Below, piece after piece: positions 36,431-48,700 of a DNA stretch of 64,000 nt. Every line of letters begins with the position of its first letter. Within the stretch, counting starts at the first letter, position 1. Source of the DNA: Morella rubra (lineage: Eukaryota > Streptophyta > Magnoliopsida > Fagales > Myricaceae); contig CM025850.1 in assembly GCA_003952965.2 (NCBI GenBank), positions 15,854,058-15,918,057 of the forward strand. Reading direction: 5' to 3'. The notes under the pieces are model-generated. The model was not told the origin of the DNA. It worked only from the letters and a program-made list of their open reading frames with translations, and made no database searches. Both the position numbers and the translations under genes were made by a program.

Positions 36431-38620
36431 CACTACAAGAAAATTCGCTTTGGGTGTCAAAAAAGTTTGTCACCTAAAGTGCCCATTTAGTCACCAAAGG
36501 TTTTGGGTGACAAAACCGAGTTGCCTCCGGTTTGTCACCTAAAGCCTGTCAGCAAAGGTTTTAGTGATTGTTTCCGTATTTCCTCACGCAAAATTGTTCG
36601 GACGTAATACTAGACCATTCGAACGGTTTTTTGATTTCTTGATGAACTTCAATTTCGTCATGGTCCAATTCCTTTTATCAATTCGCATGAGACGTGCGAA
36701 CGTTTTGTCCAATGTGACGAAAATTATTTTGTCATTGAAATCTCTGCGCACGGTTTTAGAAACCTATTCGCACAGGAATTTGTTTTCTGATGAAATAGTT
36801 TTTTGTCACCTCACAAATTTTGCAAACTAATCTTCCTTACGTGCAGACGCTTAATGAATTGAACCCGTGGGAACGTATGAAATGTCAACGATCCTACATC
36901 TGTCACTCATTCAATTGTTCACACGAAGTTTCTTCTCGTGCGAACGACTTTTATTATAGGCCCATGTGAACGGAGGAAATACCCTGCGGACGATATTTCA
37001 TACAGTGGGTGCGGATGGTCGTGTATGCGTGCGCATGTTTTCCCAGCACAACCATGTGGACGTGATTGTTATCGTTTGAACGAATTATTATGTATTCGAA
37101 TTAATTTAATTAAAAATTTAAAAATAATTTGCAAATAATACTAAAAAAATGATATTCGATACTCATAATAATAATAAAATTTCTATTAATATGTAATCAT
37201 CATAAGTAAAAAAAAAAATACATAATTGATAAGTAAGTTAGTGAAAATACATAATCTACCCAAATTTTCGTTTAGGCGTCAAATGGGATGTGAGCTGTCT
37301 TATGTGCTCCATCATTTGCTCACGCATTTTGTTCCATTCGTTGCAGCCTCTGTTGTTGCTTCCGTTGCTGCTTCTCCAAATACTATGTTGCTCTTGCATC
37401 GTCTGCTTCATTTCTGTCCGCCTGACCAGAAGCTCTTCATATTTATCTGTCTAGCCCTCATCTCCCTTTATCTCTAATTTGGCCTCCTCTAATCTCTGGG
37501 ACAGATCAACGGACGATACTGAAGACTATGATCCAACTGACCGCATTGAACGGCTTAAACCACACACATAACTTGCTTTCGTCTCCAAGACCTCAGTGAA
37601 AATCTCCACTTCTGTGTATTGCTTTCCCTCGAACTCGTGCTGCAACTATAACAACTCAATTTTTTCCTACAAATTTAGAAAACAAGATAAAGTTAATATA
37701 TGAAACATAAGATATCACTAATGCATCATTAAATCTAACGTTACAACTTACAAAATTTTTCCGTGCATCTTCTAATGTCCACACGCCATCCTTATAGTAT
37801 GCGTTTTCTTATACACAAATAGGATTAATCTGATCAATTTCTGAAATTTTTTTATACCAAAAGAAATATCCAATGTGCATATTAAAATACCTAAGTCATT
37901 TATTTGAGTAATATCTCTAAAAAAAATAAGTTTATTACTTATTAACAATGCTCTCATGCATTGGAAGGACTTTGCTTCTGATGTGTGTACAATCTTCAAC
38001 TTAGCCCTATTCTCTCGGTCGATTGCATTCCTCCTGCATTGTATATTTACAGTTGTACCACAATTCATAATACATTAAAATAAACATACACGATGGAATA
38101 AAAGTTTTTAATCTGAAATTTCACTCGCAAAATAAACACAGACACGAGCACATTCTTCCTTGTTCGTCTTAGGATACGGGTCCTATAAGCCTCTTTTTTG
38201 GTATTGCACCAAGTAATGCTGGTACATTCTGTTCCAATCGTCTTGTACACTGTGTTCATCGTAGACGTCACGGTGATACAATCCTCGGTCATAATCTAGT
38301 TGAAATCACCTTAATATATATAATTAGTAGTATATAAAAGTTTGCATAATTAAAATTTAATAAATTATACTTAAAACACGGTTCATCACGTATTATTTAA
38401 CTTGATAGAGGACTTTCCTCCACTTAGTCGTGAAATGGGACATGTATCGAACGAGCGCACCATGACTTCAGAGCATGACGATGCCATGTCATCACCGCTT
38501 ACGTATCAGGGATATGGACAGTCAGCTTTCTTCATGACGGCCTTGTGTAATGCAATCCCACGCATACTACCCCTTCTGTGTCTGATCCCAGACGTCGCTA
38601 CAAATGAAGAATAATACATT
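36431..38620 (-). mobile_element. CACTA (En/Spm) transposon remnant with one terminus
   Basis: Terminus CACTACAAGAAAATTCGC at 36431, followed by subterminal repeats of the type TTTGTCACCTAAAG and AAAGGTTTTGGGTGAC (36460-36560). Minus-strand coding remnants resemble the plant Transposase_24 (Ptta/En/Spm) protein: RGIALHKAVMKKADCPYP near 38560, RENRAKLKIVHTSEAKSFQ near 37990, and a YTEVEIFTEVLETKASYV segment near 37570, in the right order for a minus-strand gene with introns. Stops interrupt the protein (for instance right after ADCPYP), and no opposite CACTA end was found, so it is truncated and inactive. Confidence 0.75.
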
Positions 38621-38806
38621 TAAGAATCAGTTAGCATATAATTTGAAAATTTTTAATATTAATCAAAATCGACAGGGTATAGATTATAAAGAAATAAGAG
38701 GAAAAACACATGCATGCAAAAATCTCTACATTTTTCTAGTGCCGAACCCGCTATTTGATATATCATGTGTAAATAGTTCTCCTTTGTACATTAAACTCTC
38801 CAGACC
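38621..38806. other. Short unassigned spacer
   Basis: Between the CACTA remnant and the Tekay LTR. May be more CACTA interior; no feature seen. Confidence 0.3.
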
Positions 38807-40665
38807 TGAAGATCAGACCCCTAGAGACGTGCCCTAAAAATTCCATAAGAAAAAGATGAGTAAAATGACAAAAAATGCCCTTCATAGCTGTTAGGGGCAG
38901 ATCTGGAATTTTTGAAAACTGTGAGGGTAAAAGGGTCCGAATGAAGAAAAATGGGCTTATGGCTGGGTAGAGCACTAAAAAAAGATTAAGTGGTAAAAAT
39001 TTGAGCCCAAATCACTCGGCCCGTTAAGGTCCATCATGGGCTCAATAACCTTTAAGAAACTAAAATGCTTTGTTTAATGATATTGTAATGAATACTGACC
39101 CATTGTGGTCTTCTTGGGCCCATTAGGTCCAATTATAACTTGGGTAAGACAATAAAATATAAAAGAATTTTATTAACTAATTATTTAACTTTTTAATTCA
39201 TTAAGATTCTATAAATTATGAAAGGGCTATAAATCCTAATAAAGGACTTGATAAAAATACTAAAAAATTTAATGGAACAATAGAGTAAGAGAAGAACAAG
39301 GGAATATCAATTTAAGAATTTCTAAAACCTTTAAAGGAAAAAGAATAAAGCATGTATTGGGAATTTATGAATTCTTCTGGAATATTATGAATGTCTTGGT
39401 TTGGTAGAGTTATGACTTTATGATAAATGATGACTAACGAATTATGGTTAAGTGCTGCATTATTTATGCAAATGATTGAGCATCAATGGTTGCATTCATG
39501 AAGCATTGAGTGGATCAAGACCGGAGAAATGGAAACTGAACCGTGGTGTTGTTTGCGATATGGGTGATGGTATCGTTCACTAAAGAGGGGAGGGTGCAAC
39601 CCACCGCTATGAGAAAATGGTGAGCTCCCATAGGGCAAAAAATTTTAAAAGTATAGGGTCCTGGTGCAGGTGTCTAGACAAGTCGTAGAGGAGAGGAGGG
39701 ACGCACAACCCGCTTTGGGGGATAAAAAAAGAGACAAAAAAAACACCTCAAACCCAAAGAAATGGATGGGGAATGGGTGCTTATGCATCGATGTTTGTTT
39801 GATTGTATGTAAATGATAAAGTATGCATATCTCATCAGTTAGCCATAATTGTCACATGTCATCTATTGTCATGTTTTACCATGTGCTTATTTTCATGTCC
39901 CCTTCTTGACCTTACTGAGTCCTTAAGACTCATCCCGTTTTTTTTACATTTGTTTGTTGGTGCCTAATTTTATTTCAAGATATGAAGTTATTCAAGGAAC
40001 AGTTGGTCCTTGACTTTGACCACTACATCCGGGCATAGGTCTTGGACTTCTTTTGAGATATCAGTGGAGCAACACACCCCACTGGTACCTCAAGGACCCT
40101 CCCATGCCAGGACCGTTGATTTCGGTTCAATTAATGCACCGGCAGAACCGGTAGTGCCCTACCCCTCACCATCGAAAGTGATGAGTAGTGTAGCTAGGTT
40201 TTCTTTTCTATGTCTAAAACAGTTTTTATCGAATATGTATTTTAAACACTTTTATTTTTACTTTGTAATTATCATAGTTGTATAGGCTCAATGAGCTATA
40301 GCGTGCTCACACTTTTGTAACTAACCATTTTTGTTGTGGCCCTAGAGGACGTTTTTGGTCGCCCTAATACCTTTTATCTTATAAAGTTATGGTTTATTAA
40401 AACATTGTCCTCCGCTCTCTATAACTCCTAAAATACCTATATCTTTTGTAATCAACTCAGCTTCGTAAAAACAAGCTTTAAGTTTTGACAAAATTTCAAA
40501 CCCTCGACAATTATACCATATTTTCATAAGTCTTCAGCTGAATTACCCTGAGGCTAAAATAGTCTTTTTTTTACCAAGTATAGTTGCATGTCGTGATCCC
40601 CGCAATTTGTGTATATTATTAATATAAATGAGCCTAAAGGGTAAGTACGAGTGTGAGACGTGACA
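38807..40665 (+). mobile_element. 5' LTR of a Tekay-type chromovirus
   Basis: Ends GTGTGAGACGTGACA at 40665, just before the primer-binding site TGGTATCAGAGC (40669-40680). The proposed left end at 38807 (TGAAGATCAGACCCC) is approximate. The text AAAATGACAAAAAATGCCC near 38860 and the motif TTACTGAGTCCTTAAGACTCA near 39912 are typical of Tekay/Del LTRs and recur in the other LTRs of this window. Confidence 0.7.
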
Positions 40666-40759
40666 GAGTGGTATCAGAGCATGGTTTAGGACTGAATCTT
40701 GTTATTTATTGGGTACTTAGAATAAATTTGTTTGGTAGTATTAATGTTGTTGTGCCTTC

Positions 40760-42845
40760 AGGAGCCTAATACCAGAGAATGAGGGCAATGGGAGTCCAAA
40801 CCGGGATCAGGGCCAACCTAACCCAGGATTCAATGCTGAGGAAATTCTACGAAATTTAGCGGGATTTATGGCTCAGCAAATGAATCAGAACCCCTTTTGG
40901 AATGACGAAAGAATTAAAGGATGTACCTTCGACCAGTTCAATAGGCAGCATCTAGCCAGCTATAATGGCAAAACCGACCCTGTGTCGACAAAGAATTAGA
41001 TTTTAGACATTGAGGAGTTATTTAGAGTGTTGGGATGCACTTATGAGCAAAAAAGCGCTCTATGCCGCCTATAAGTTGTTAGGAGGGGCAAAAAGGTGGT
41101 GGTTATCAAAGAGTGCACTTCTGGAGCAAGAGTTACAAGGGGCACTGATCACTTGGGCAAGGTTCAAGATGGAGTTTTTGAACTGATTTTTCCCACACTC
41201 GGCTAGAGATACTAAAGCGAGAGAGTTTGCTAACTTAGTCCAAGGGTTGATGACAGTAGATGAATATGCGGCTAAATTCATGGAGCTATCGCGATTTGCC
41301 CCTCATCTAATACTAGACGAGGAAAAGAAGGCAAACAAGTTAGTGGAAGGATTACATCCTCGTATCTTTGATCGAGTATGTAGTCATAATTTCAGAAACT
41401 GGGCAGAATTAGTGGAACAAGCTGCTAAAGTGGAGCGCAGTATTTAGAGGAAAGTAGCTTTTTATGACACAACAGAAGAAACATACTTCACAGCAGGGGA
41501 GTAGTTCTTGGGATCAGCCTTAGATGAAGAGGGCTAATATTGACAATAGCCATAGGAGAAGGCAATGAGGCAACGACGCCTGTGGCTAGTGGAGAGGTCA
41601 AGGAAGCAACTTTGCAGCTGAAGGAAATCAAGGAACGCCTTGTTCATTGTGCAAGAGGTATCACCCAAGGGTCGAGTGTTGTCGGACAAATGGAACGTGC
41701 TTTATCTGTGGACAACCGAGGCATTATGCTCGTGAATGCCTTAGGAGACAAAATGCTCTCCCTCGAGTTCAACCCCAAGCACCAGCTGGGAATGGTAAAG
41801 GAGCTGTCAATTGTGGGAAGCAGCAGCGGAACACCGTTCCGACCAGAGTTTTTGCACTGACTGTAGAAGAAGAAGAGGCAACAGATATCGTGGTGTCAGG
41901 TACCTTCCTTTTGCCTCATGGCTTGGTAACTGTATTGTTTGACTCTAGTGCTAGCCATTCTTTTATTTCTCGTCATTGTGGGTTGATTAATGGAGTCAAA
42001 GAGGAACCTTTAAGGTCAGTGTTGGAAGTATCGACTCCAGCAGGGTTGTCTAAATTGTGTGATCAAATGGTGAAGGACTTTCCCATGATGATAGGGGAGT
42101 TGGTATTACCAGCCAATCTTGTCCTCTTGAGTATGGTCGAGTTCGACATAATTTTAGGGATGGATTGGTTAGCAACTTACCATGCCTCGTTAGACTGTTT
42201 CAATAAAGTGATGGTTTTTCGAATGTCGAGACGAGAAGAAGAATTTAAGTATAAGAGTTCCCGAAGGAAATATCTGCCTAGTGTGATTTCAGTGTTGCAG
42301 GCATAGAAATGACAGTTAGATGGAGCCCAAGGGTTGTTGGTGTCATTGGTTGAAATGAAGAAGGAAGAGAAGGGACTGGATTCTATCCCAGTGGTAAAGG
42401 AGTTTCCAGATGTTTTCCCTAAAGAATTGCCTAGTTTACCTCCAGAAAGAGAGATACAATTTATGATTGAAGTGGTGCCGGGGACGGCCCCGATATTCAA
42501 AGCACCATATCGGATGGCCTGGCAGAATTGAAGAAACTGAAGGTGCAGTTGCAAAACCTTCTAGAGTGAGGCTACATTAGGCCTAGCATATCACCATGGG
42601 GAGCCCCACTGTTATTTGTTAAGAAGAAGGATGGGTCTCTTAGAATGTGCATCGATTATAGGGAATTGAACCAAGTTACTGTGAAGAATAAATATCCACT
42701 ACCGCGCATAGATGAACTTTTTGATCAGTTAAATGGAGCAGGAGTCTTTTCGAAGATAGATTTGCGGTCTGGATACCATTAGTTGAGGATCAAGGCTAAA
42801 GATATTCCTAAGTTGACATTTCAAAATCGATATGGTCACTGTGGG
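40760..42845 (+). mobile_element. Tekay-type gag-pol, 5' part (broken)
   Basis: Plus-strand domains in order: gag core (about 40840-41450; YKLLGGAKRWW, MTVDEYAAKFMELSRFAPHL), zinc knuckle (about 41690-41730; CFICGQPRHYARECL), retropepsin (about 41930-42200; DSSASHSFISRHC, FDIILGMDWL) and start of reverse transcriptase (42560-42840; [31 protein letters not shown]). It is broken, with several breaks. The element stops within RT where it meets an unrelated Tat element at about 42845; integrase, chromodomain and 3' LTR are not present. Confidence 0.88.
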
Positions 42846-43832
42846 GAGCCCTGTTGATCGCACTAAGTCACAAGGGGGTGGCACGACTACAAACGTCGTT
42901 GGGACCGTCGGAGGAGGTTGACTCGCAGGAGATGGCTAGGCTACACGAGGGAAAATGAGTTGTCATCAGCGTGCGAACCATAGGGGGAGGATTGGCCATG
43001 GGTAGAGGTGGTAAATGAGCCCCTTTGTCCTTGGCATGGCTTCTGGTAGTCATTGTGCACTTCGTTTTCGGAGTCAAGAGGATGTTACTCGAGTTCCCAC
43101 AGGTGGTGCCAACTGATGATGTCAAAATCTCTTGGCTCCTTTAGCTAACAATGGGCCTAATAAAAGATTGACCACCAAGGAGTGGAATCTTATACAATAT
43201 GAAAGGAAGGGCAGTGCTCCCCGAGGAGAAACCCCTGATAACTATACCAGCGTAGTTTCTTTTTCGAGTATTGAGAAATGACATCCCCCCTTAGAGGGAG
43301 GGCTTACCCTTTTTATATCTTCTTTGCTCCCTTTGTCCTCCGAGGGAACTATCTTCCTTGAAGGGATGCCCGAGTCCCTTTTCCTAGGGAGTTGGCACCA
43401 TACCCCACCTTTTTTGGGGTGGTTCGGCGAAGTGATGGGTAAGTATGGCTGATTTTCTTAAGTCCCCCCTCGGGAGGCCCATTTCATCATCTGCTACAAA
43501 TTGCGGTGCCAGTGGGCCGGTGGCTATTACTTCCTCTTCTTGAACACTCTATCTAGTTGATTGGATGTGCATTATTAAAGAGAGAGGGGGGAGGAGGAGG
43601 CTTCCCTTAGTCAGAGGAAAGAGACCCCCTTTTCGGATGGGTGAGGTGCCTCACAAGGGTCTGGACTGAGCAGGCTTGGCATGTTAAGGAAGAGGCCCCT
43701 ATAGGGCTCTAGCCTTTTCTTGATGGGCCGACTCCTTCGTGGGATTGCTTGGGTTGGGCCCAACACACCATCTTCTATCTCTGCGATCTAGGTCCGTGGG
43801 CTAGCGGGGTCGAGTAAAACCTGACCCCATCA
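42846..43832 (-). mobile_element. Tat-family LTR with PBS and gag start (fragment, different family)
   Basis: LTR 43114-43832 (719 bp) with inverted ends TGATG and CATCA. In minus orientation it is followed by primer-binding sequence TGGCACCACCTGTGGGAA (complement of about 43094-43111), like the TGGCGCC...TGTGGG site of Tat/Athila elements, and then a gag N-terminus starting MTTRSHAKDKG (about 43050). Only the first 270 bases of the interior remain. Its LTR is unrelated in detail to the one at 2627. Confidence 0.7.
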
Positions 43833-43908
43833 ATTGCAAAAGAAAATGTCGTTTGACTCTTCTGAATTATCCATTTCATACTCTAATAATTGTGTTTCCA
43901 ATAATCTT

Positions 43909-43988
43909 ATTATAATTCAACAACATGAATTTCTAAAAGCATAAATATATTATAATTCAACAATATGAATTTCTGAAAGCATAAATAG
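43909..43988. repeat. 40-bp tandem duplication
   Basis: Two copies of TATTATAATTCAACAAYATG... differing at two positions, 40 bases apart. AT-rich, non-coding. Confidence 0.8.
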
Positions 43989-44001
43989 AAAAGGTTTAGT
44001 T

Positions 44002-44295
44002 TCACTTTGAGGTGACAATTCTATGTGGCGGGGAAGCAATTTGGGATATTTCAAGTGTAGATTGGGATGAAGGAGGGGGTGATGAAGGTAATGACATAGA
44101 AGGTATAGGTGATGAGGATAAAAGATGAGATGGGTGCAATTCAGATGTAGTATGTAGGACAAAGTCTAAAAGAGGCCAAGAATTACCTGGAGGTGGCAGC
44201 AAAGGTTGAAGGATCAAATCATTCAAACCAGAACTTACTTCTTGGGCACCAAATGAGTCATCCGTATTTGCTAGAAATTCGAATTCATTGGACAC
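44002..44295 (-). other. Ser/Pro-rich open frame, possible Copia pol linker
   Basis: A 97-codon minus-strand frame (ending SPPHRIVTSK) rich in Ser, Pro and Leu, with an acidic start. Such text is common in the variable linker between integrase and RT of Copia polyproteins, but no flanking IN or RT is visible. I do not regard it as a host gene. Confidence 0.25.
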
Positions 44296-45471
44296 TAGTT
44301 ATTTTTAATTTTTCCTATTATCTAATCCTGATAGGGAAATAAAAGCAATATTGAAAAAGAAACACGACAAAAAGATTGCAAAACGAAAGATGAACAGGAG
44401 TAAAAAAAGAAAAAGATTAGCCCCAACACTGCCATTATCGCTCCTGACTTAACTGGGGTGTGTTTGGTGAGGTCCTGACACATGCCTCTAGGTTAGCTTG
44501 TAGGGCCGGGTACACAAAGTGGCCCAACCTTGAGAGCTTTGGGATTATTAAAAAAAAAAAGATTAACAGGCAAAAAACAATAACTCCAAGGTCAAAACTT
44601 TAATTAAAAGATACCAGTTTAGCTTCATCCCCAGTACAAGAAATGGGTACCTTATACACGGGGAAAGGTACCTCGAAGCTGACGTGTCAGCCTTTAGTGC
44701 CTTATCTGAACGAAGTACGGAGGCTTAGTCAATAGTCAAACATATATAGGGGGACTTATTATTATAGCAGCACAAATTTAGAATAATTCGCTCTAGAAGA
44801 CCTCTCGGAAATTTTCCAATTTGGGTATTTCTTTCTATAAAAATATATTAGACTTAGAGAAAAAGGAAAACATGAGGTGCCGATTATTCTGGACTAAAAG
44901 AGAACTGATAAGATGAACCTGTTAAAAAGGCCTACCACGGCTTCATTCTACAAATGCAATAGCAATAGCAATATTGGCCATTTATGTTATTGCTTTCGTT
45001 CCTCCAAAAAATATGGACAAGAACATAAGTAGAAAATGTTAGAGTAAAAAATTTAGAAAAGATAAAAGCTTTACCTAAAAAGATACTTTTGTTTAAAAAC
45101 TACCCTAACACTACCAATTTCAAATTAATTTTCAGACACAAAGGATAACGATCATAAAGGTCTGAAATCCACTCTCCATGCATGACAGAACATGTATTAA
45201 GACTTGTAGTCACAAAAGATAGCTGATCTATAAGTGAGAAGGATGACCCTGTAAAGCAGCAAAGACCCTTTTTTCTAACCTAATTTGAATTTTATGGGCT
45301 AAGTTTTTTTCTTTTGGGTATAAGGTGGTGAAATATTACAACAAAAACAAGGTCTATACAGAGGGTAAGTTTTCTATGCACTTAAAGTTTGTCTGTAAAA
45401 GAAAGATAGACCTGATTTCCTGGGCAACAAGATGTACACACGATTCTACTAGTTAAGTCATGCTTTCAGAA
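44296..45471. other. Intergenic region including the ZIP4 3' flank
   Basis: No coding domain found on either strand. The right end should include the ZIP4 3' untranslated region (that gene is read leftwards and stops at 45472). Confidence 0.5.
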
Positions 45472-47433
45472 TCATTCTGCGCATGGAAATTTCTTTCTGA
45501 CACCATCAACAAAATCCTCCATGCATGCCGTGTAACTATTCATTCCTGGAATACGCTTTGCAAAGTCCAAACCAACATCCATCCACTTCTTAGCCATTTC
45601 AATCTGGCCCATCCGCACTGGCATTGCCGCCCGATTCCATGCTGTCATGGCAAGCCATTTTCCCTCTTCGGTAGGATACTCTCCTTCTTTCAAACCCACC
45701 ATTATTTGATATGCTTGTTTGTACATGCGATATACAGCATCATCATCAGTATCACCCTTGTGAATACTTGTTAGTGCTATAAGCTTCCGCATTATAAGAG
45801 CAACATTTTGGTAATCTGGTGAGGGGGACGAAAGTGAAGCAGAGAGGCACTCATTTAGAGCAAAGGTAGCTACTTCAGGATTGGATCGTGGACCCTGTGA
45901 GGCACTAAGGCCTATCTGGAGGAGGTACTTGGGATTGCAAGCTTTTGAGCAGGCAAAACTCTTCACAAGGAGTTGCTGCGCTGCTAAATCATTCAACCTT
46001 CCTCGTATATCATAGGCAGTGAAGGTGTATATGAAGAAGAGATCAGGTTCGAGCGTGATAATTTCATCATCATTTAGTCGAGGACAAGTTGAGATTGACT
46101 TTAGTATCTGCATCCAAGAAAGAGAGCCATTAGAAGGGAATATGGATGCAGAAGGAGGAGCCCTTTCATCGTTTGCAGTGGGAATAGGAGTAAGATTTAT
46201 TGCAAGAAATGTGTTTCAATCAACAAGTGAGACATTTTGCAGAATCAAGTGCTTTATGAGTCAAACAAATAAATAATAATACCTACCTTCCCTGCTCTAT
46301 CTAGCACTTCTACTGCTTGCTTCACTTCACTTTCTGACAATGAGGTCTTCATTTGACTCTCTAAAGCTATGGTGGCAGATATCGCCAGGACTAATGATTT
46401 ACAAACCATGACATTGTTTTGTTCCATTTGCCCATCAATGGGGAGACAGTAGAACTCTGAAGCCAATCTCAAAAATTCAGCACATAGTTTGTAGTTACTC
46501 TCCTTCCCAGTTCTTGTCCCGAAGTTCCATGAAGTCACAGCAAACCAATTCCGTTCCCGTCTTCCAACTTCCCCTTTTCCAAAGAAGAGATCTGGACCAA
46601 GCTCAGTTGCCCGGTTACGAGCACGTTTTACAAATTTCAGAACTTCCAGCTCTTTGCTAGGCTCCTGAGAGAGGATTGTAACCATGGAGCGTAGAACGAC
46701 GATTTCTGCTATTGGCATGGACTTTCCTGTGGTATAGAAGTTTAGGAGATTCAATAAAGCAGCCACAGCAACAGGAAGCGCATGGCTAGCAATAGCTTCA
46801 TGAGCTGAAAGTGAGAGAAAGTCAGTCGTAAAATCGAGGCAGGTTGGCATGGCTTGGATTTGAGTAATAGCACCATCATGGTCGTTCTTTTGCAGGTATA
46901 TTTTGAACTGCATTAAACAAATATGCCAAGGTGCCAAAACAATCAATTAGATGATCTATGGAACATCTGAGAAAGCTGCATTTGTTTATAAAGCTTAAGA
47001 ACTCAATCTACGAGTGCTCGCACATGAGTGCAAGCATGTCCATTTGTGTCTCTGAGAGCGAGAGAGAGAGAGAGAGCACCTTAAGGAAGGCACAAGCTAT
47101 GTTTGGATCCAGCTGCAGAAATAAAGAAGAATCAGAAAGTTGAAATAGTAGGCACATTGATGTGTTCTGAGACATCGAAATCTCTTAATATCTTGAAGAC
47201 CAACAGACCAAAATTGCAACATTCAGTTGTTCTTTTACTCTACCTTCTCAGCCTCATTGACATATTCATGAGCTTGATCAAGCTGACAGAGACCAAGGTG
47301 GCAGAGACACAAAACTCTAAAGCCCTTGGCTCGAAGAATTTTAGTCTCTGTGTCAGATGGAATATAAAGCAATGATTTTTCAAACATCTCTGCACTTGTC
47401 CGATAATCTTTTGATCGAAAGAAGTCAGCAGCA
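45472..47433 (-). CDS. ZIP4: ZIP4/SPO22 meiotic TPR protein, 3' half only
   Basis: Four consecutive minus-strand exons with GT-AG borders: 47433-47244, 47112-47080 (11 codons, [11 protein letters not shown]), 46907-46287 and 46107-45472 (stop TGA 45474-45472). Together they encode about 492 residues of TPR-type helical repeats ([72 protein letters not shown]). This matches plant ZIP4/SPO22, a ZMM protein needed for class I meiotic crossovers; the Arabidopsis protein is about 936 residues. The N-terminal half should lie to the right but is not found between 47434 and 64000. The visible exons are open and well spliced, so loss of the 5' part is recent or an assembly effect. The exon-1 side begins mid-codon (phase 1), proving a missing upstream exon. 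Confidence 0.88.
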
Positions 47434-48700
47434 CTGCAGAACAAAAATAGTAAATGGATTGAACAACAGTGCTTTCAGTTAAAGTCATCCACACATACAG
47501 TAAGTGAATGGTGTCTCCATCAATCAAGTTCCTTTCCAATTGTTATGAGATAGAGGGCATTGTTGACCTTGCATAGCTGAATCGTGTCAGAAGTATCATT
47601 GCCACATGATCAATCATATACAACACTACTCGCAAGGAGATTAATTTGCATGCACATTACTTATGCACAGTACCCCAACATAAAGGCTATGGTAGGCAAC
47701 AAGCCATATCCTTTTTCCGTGGGGCTGCTTTCTATAGCACACCACAATTTGTAAAGCTATTGTCCTAGCCAGAGTTATGAATCCTCTATGTTAAAGAAAA
47801 CATAAAACCAAATGCCATTATACTCCTTTTAATGTGGAATTCAGGGTTAACTTCAGAAAGCACTTTTGTATAAAATGCTAAAATGGAGAAACAATACGGC
47901 TCGATTGCCTTCATTTAACATATTCATTATGTACAAAAAGATTGCAAGCAACGGTAGAAAATATGAGTAAGGTTCATGTTTGGGTGGCTAATTAAGCGTG
48001 CAAACACATGCAAAGACGCTTTCTGTTAACTTCTCAAGGACTAAAGAAACTGGAGCTGATCTGCTTAAAATAAAATAAAGTAAAGAAGACACAAAAAGGA
48101 AAAGACAAAAAAAGGCAGTAAGATAAGATCAAACAACTCCTACAAACAAAAAAGTCCCAGGTAAACACTCTAATAGAATATGCTCCGATGGCACACCCTA
48201 AGAGAGAAGTTCTTCACGGGTGCATGCGTTTGAACGTATGTCGGAAAAATACGAGAGAAGGCACCAATGAACAAGGTCAAGAGATAAAATAGAATTTAAA
48301 AGGGTACAACAAAACTTTGATTAAGAGGTGATATCTCAGAAGCGACATTTTAATCCAATCTTGACCACTCATTGTGTTTGCAAGATCTCCTCAACACAGC
48401 TGCTCAGAGACAAGAAATGAGCAACAACTAATTCCTCATATTTGATTGGAAGAAGACCCGAAACTCCTTTGCAAAGTACTGGGGAAGCTCACAAGATCGA
48501 CTCTATCTAGAAAAGTCGAATTTCTGATCTTTGAGATTAATCATAATATTAAATTTCTAGCACAAACAGAAAGGATAATGAATTTGACATCAATATAACT
48601 ACGAAATACTCGAGTCCATAAGGATTCCTTGAATCCACCTGAGAAAACTGAGGTCGAAACGCAAATTTTTTTTTTATTGAAAATATTTTGTTCTCATCAT
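47434..48700. other. Intron sequence containing the presumed ZIP4/AHL breakpoint
   Basis: No exon of ZIP4 (minus) or AHL (plus) and no open domain is recognisable here, although both genes need 5' exons in this interval. I infer that a ZIP4 intron and an AHL intron are joined somewhere in this stretch. Confidence 0.45.

Noticed and set aside
47041-47079. GA microsatellite as a CRISPR or regulatory repeat
   Set aside because: A simple (GA)n tract inside a ZIP4 intron. No CRISPR-like arrays were seen anywhere, and this is a plant nuclear sequence.
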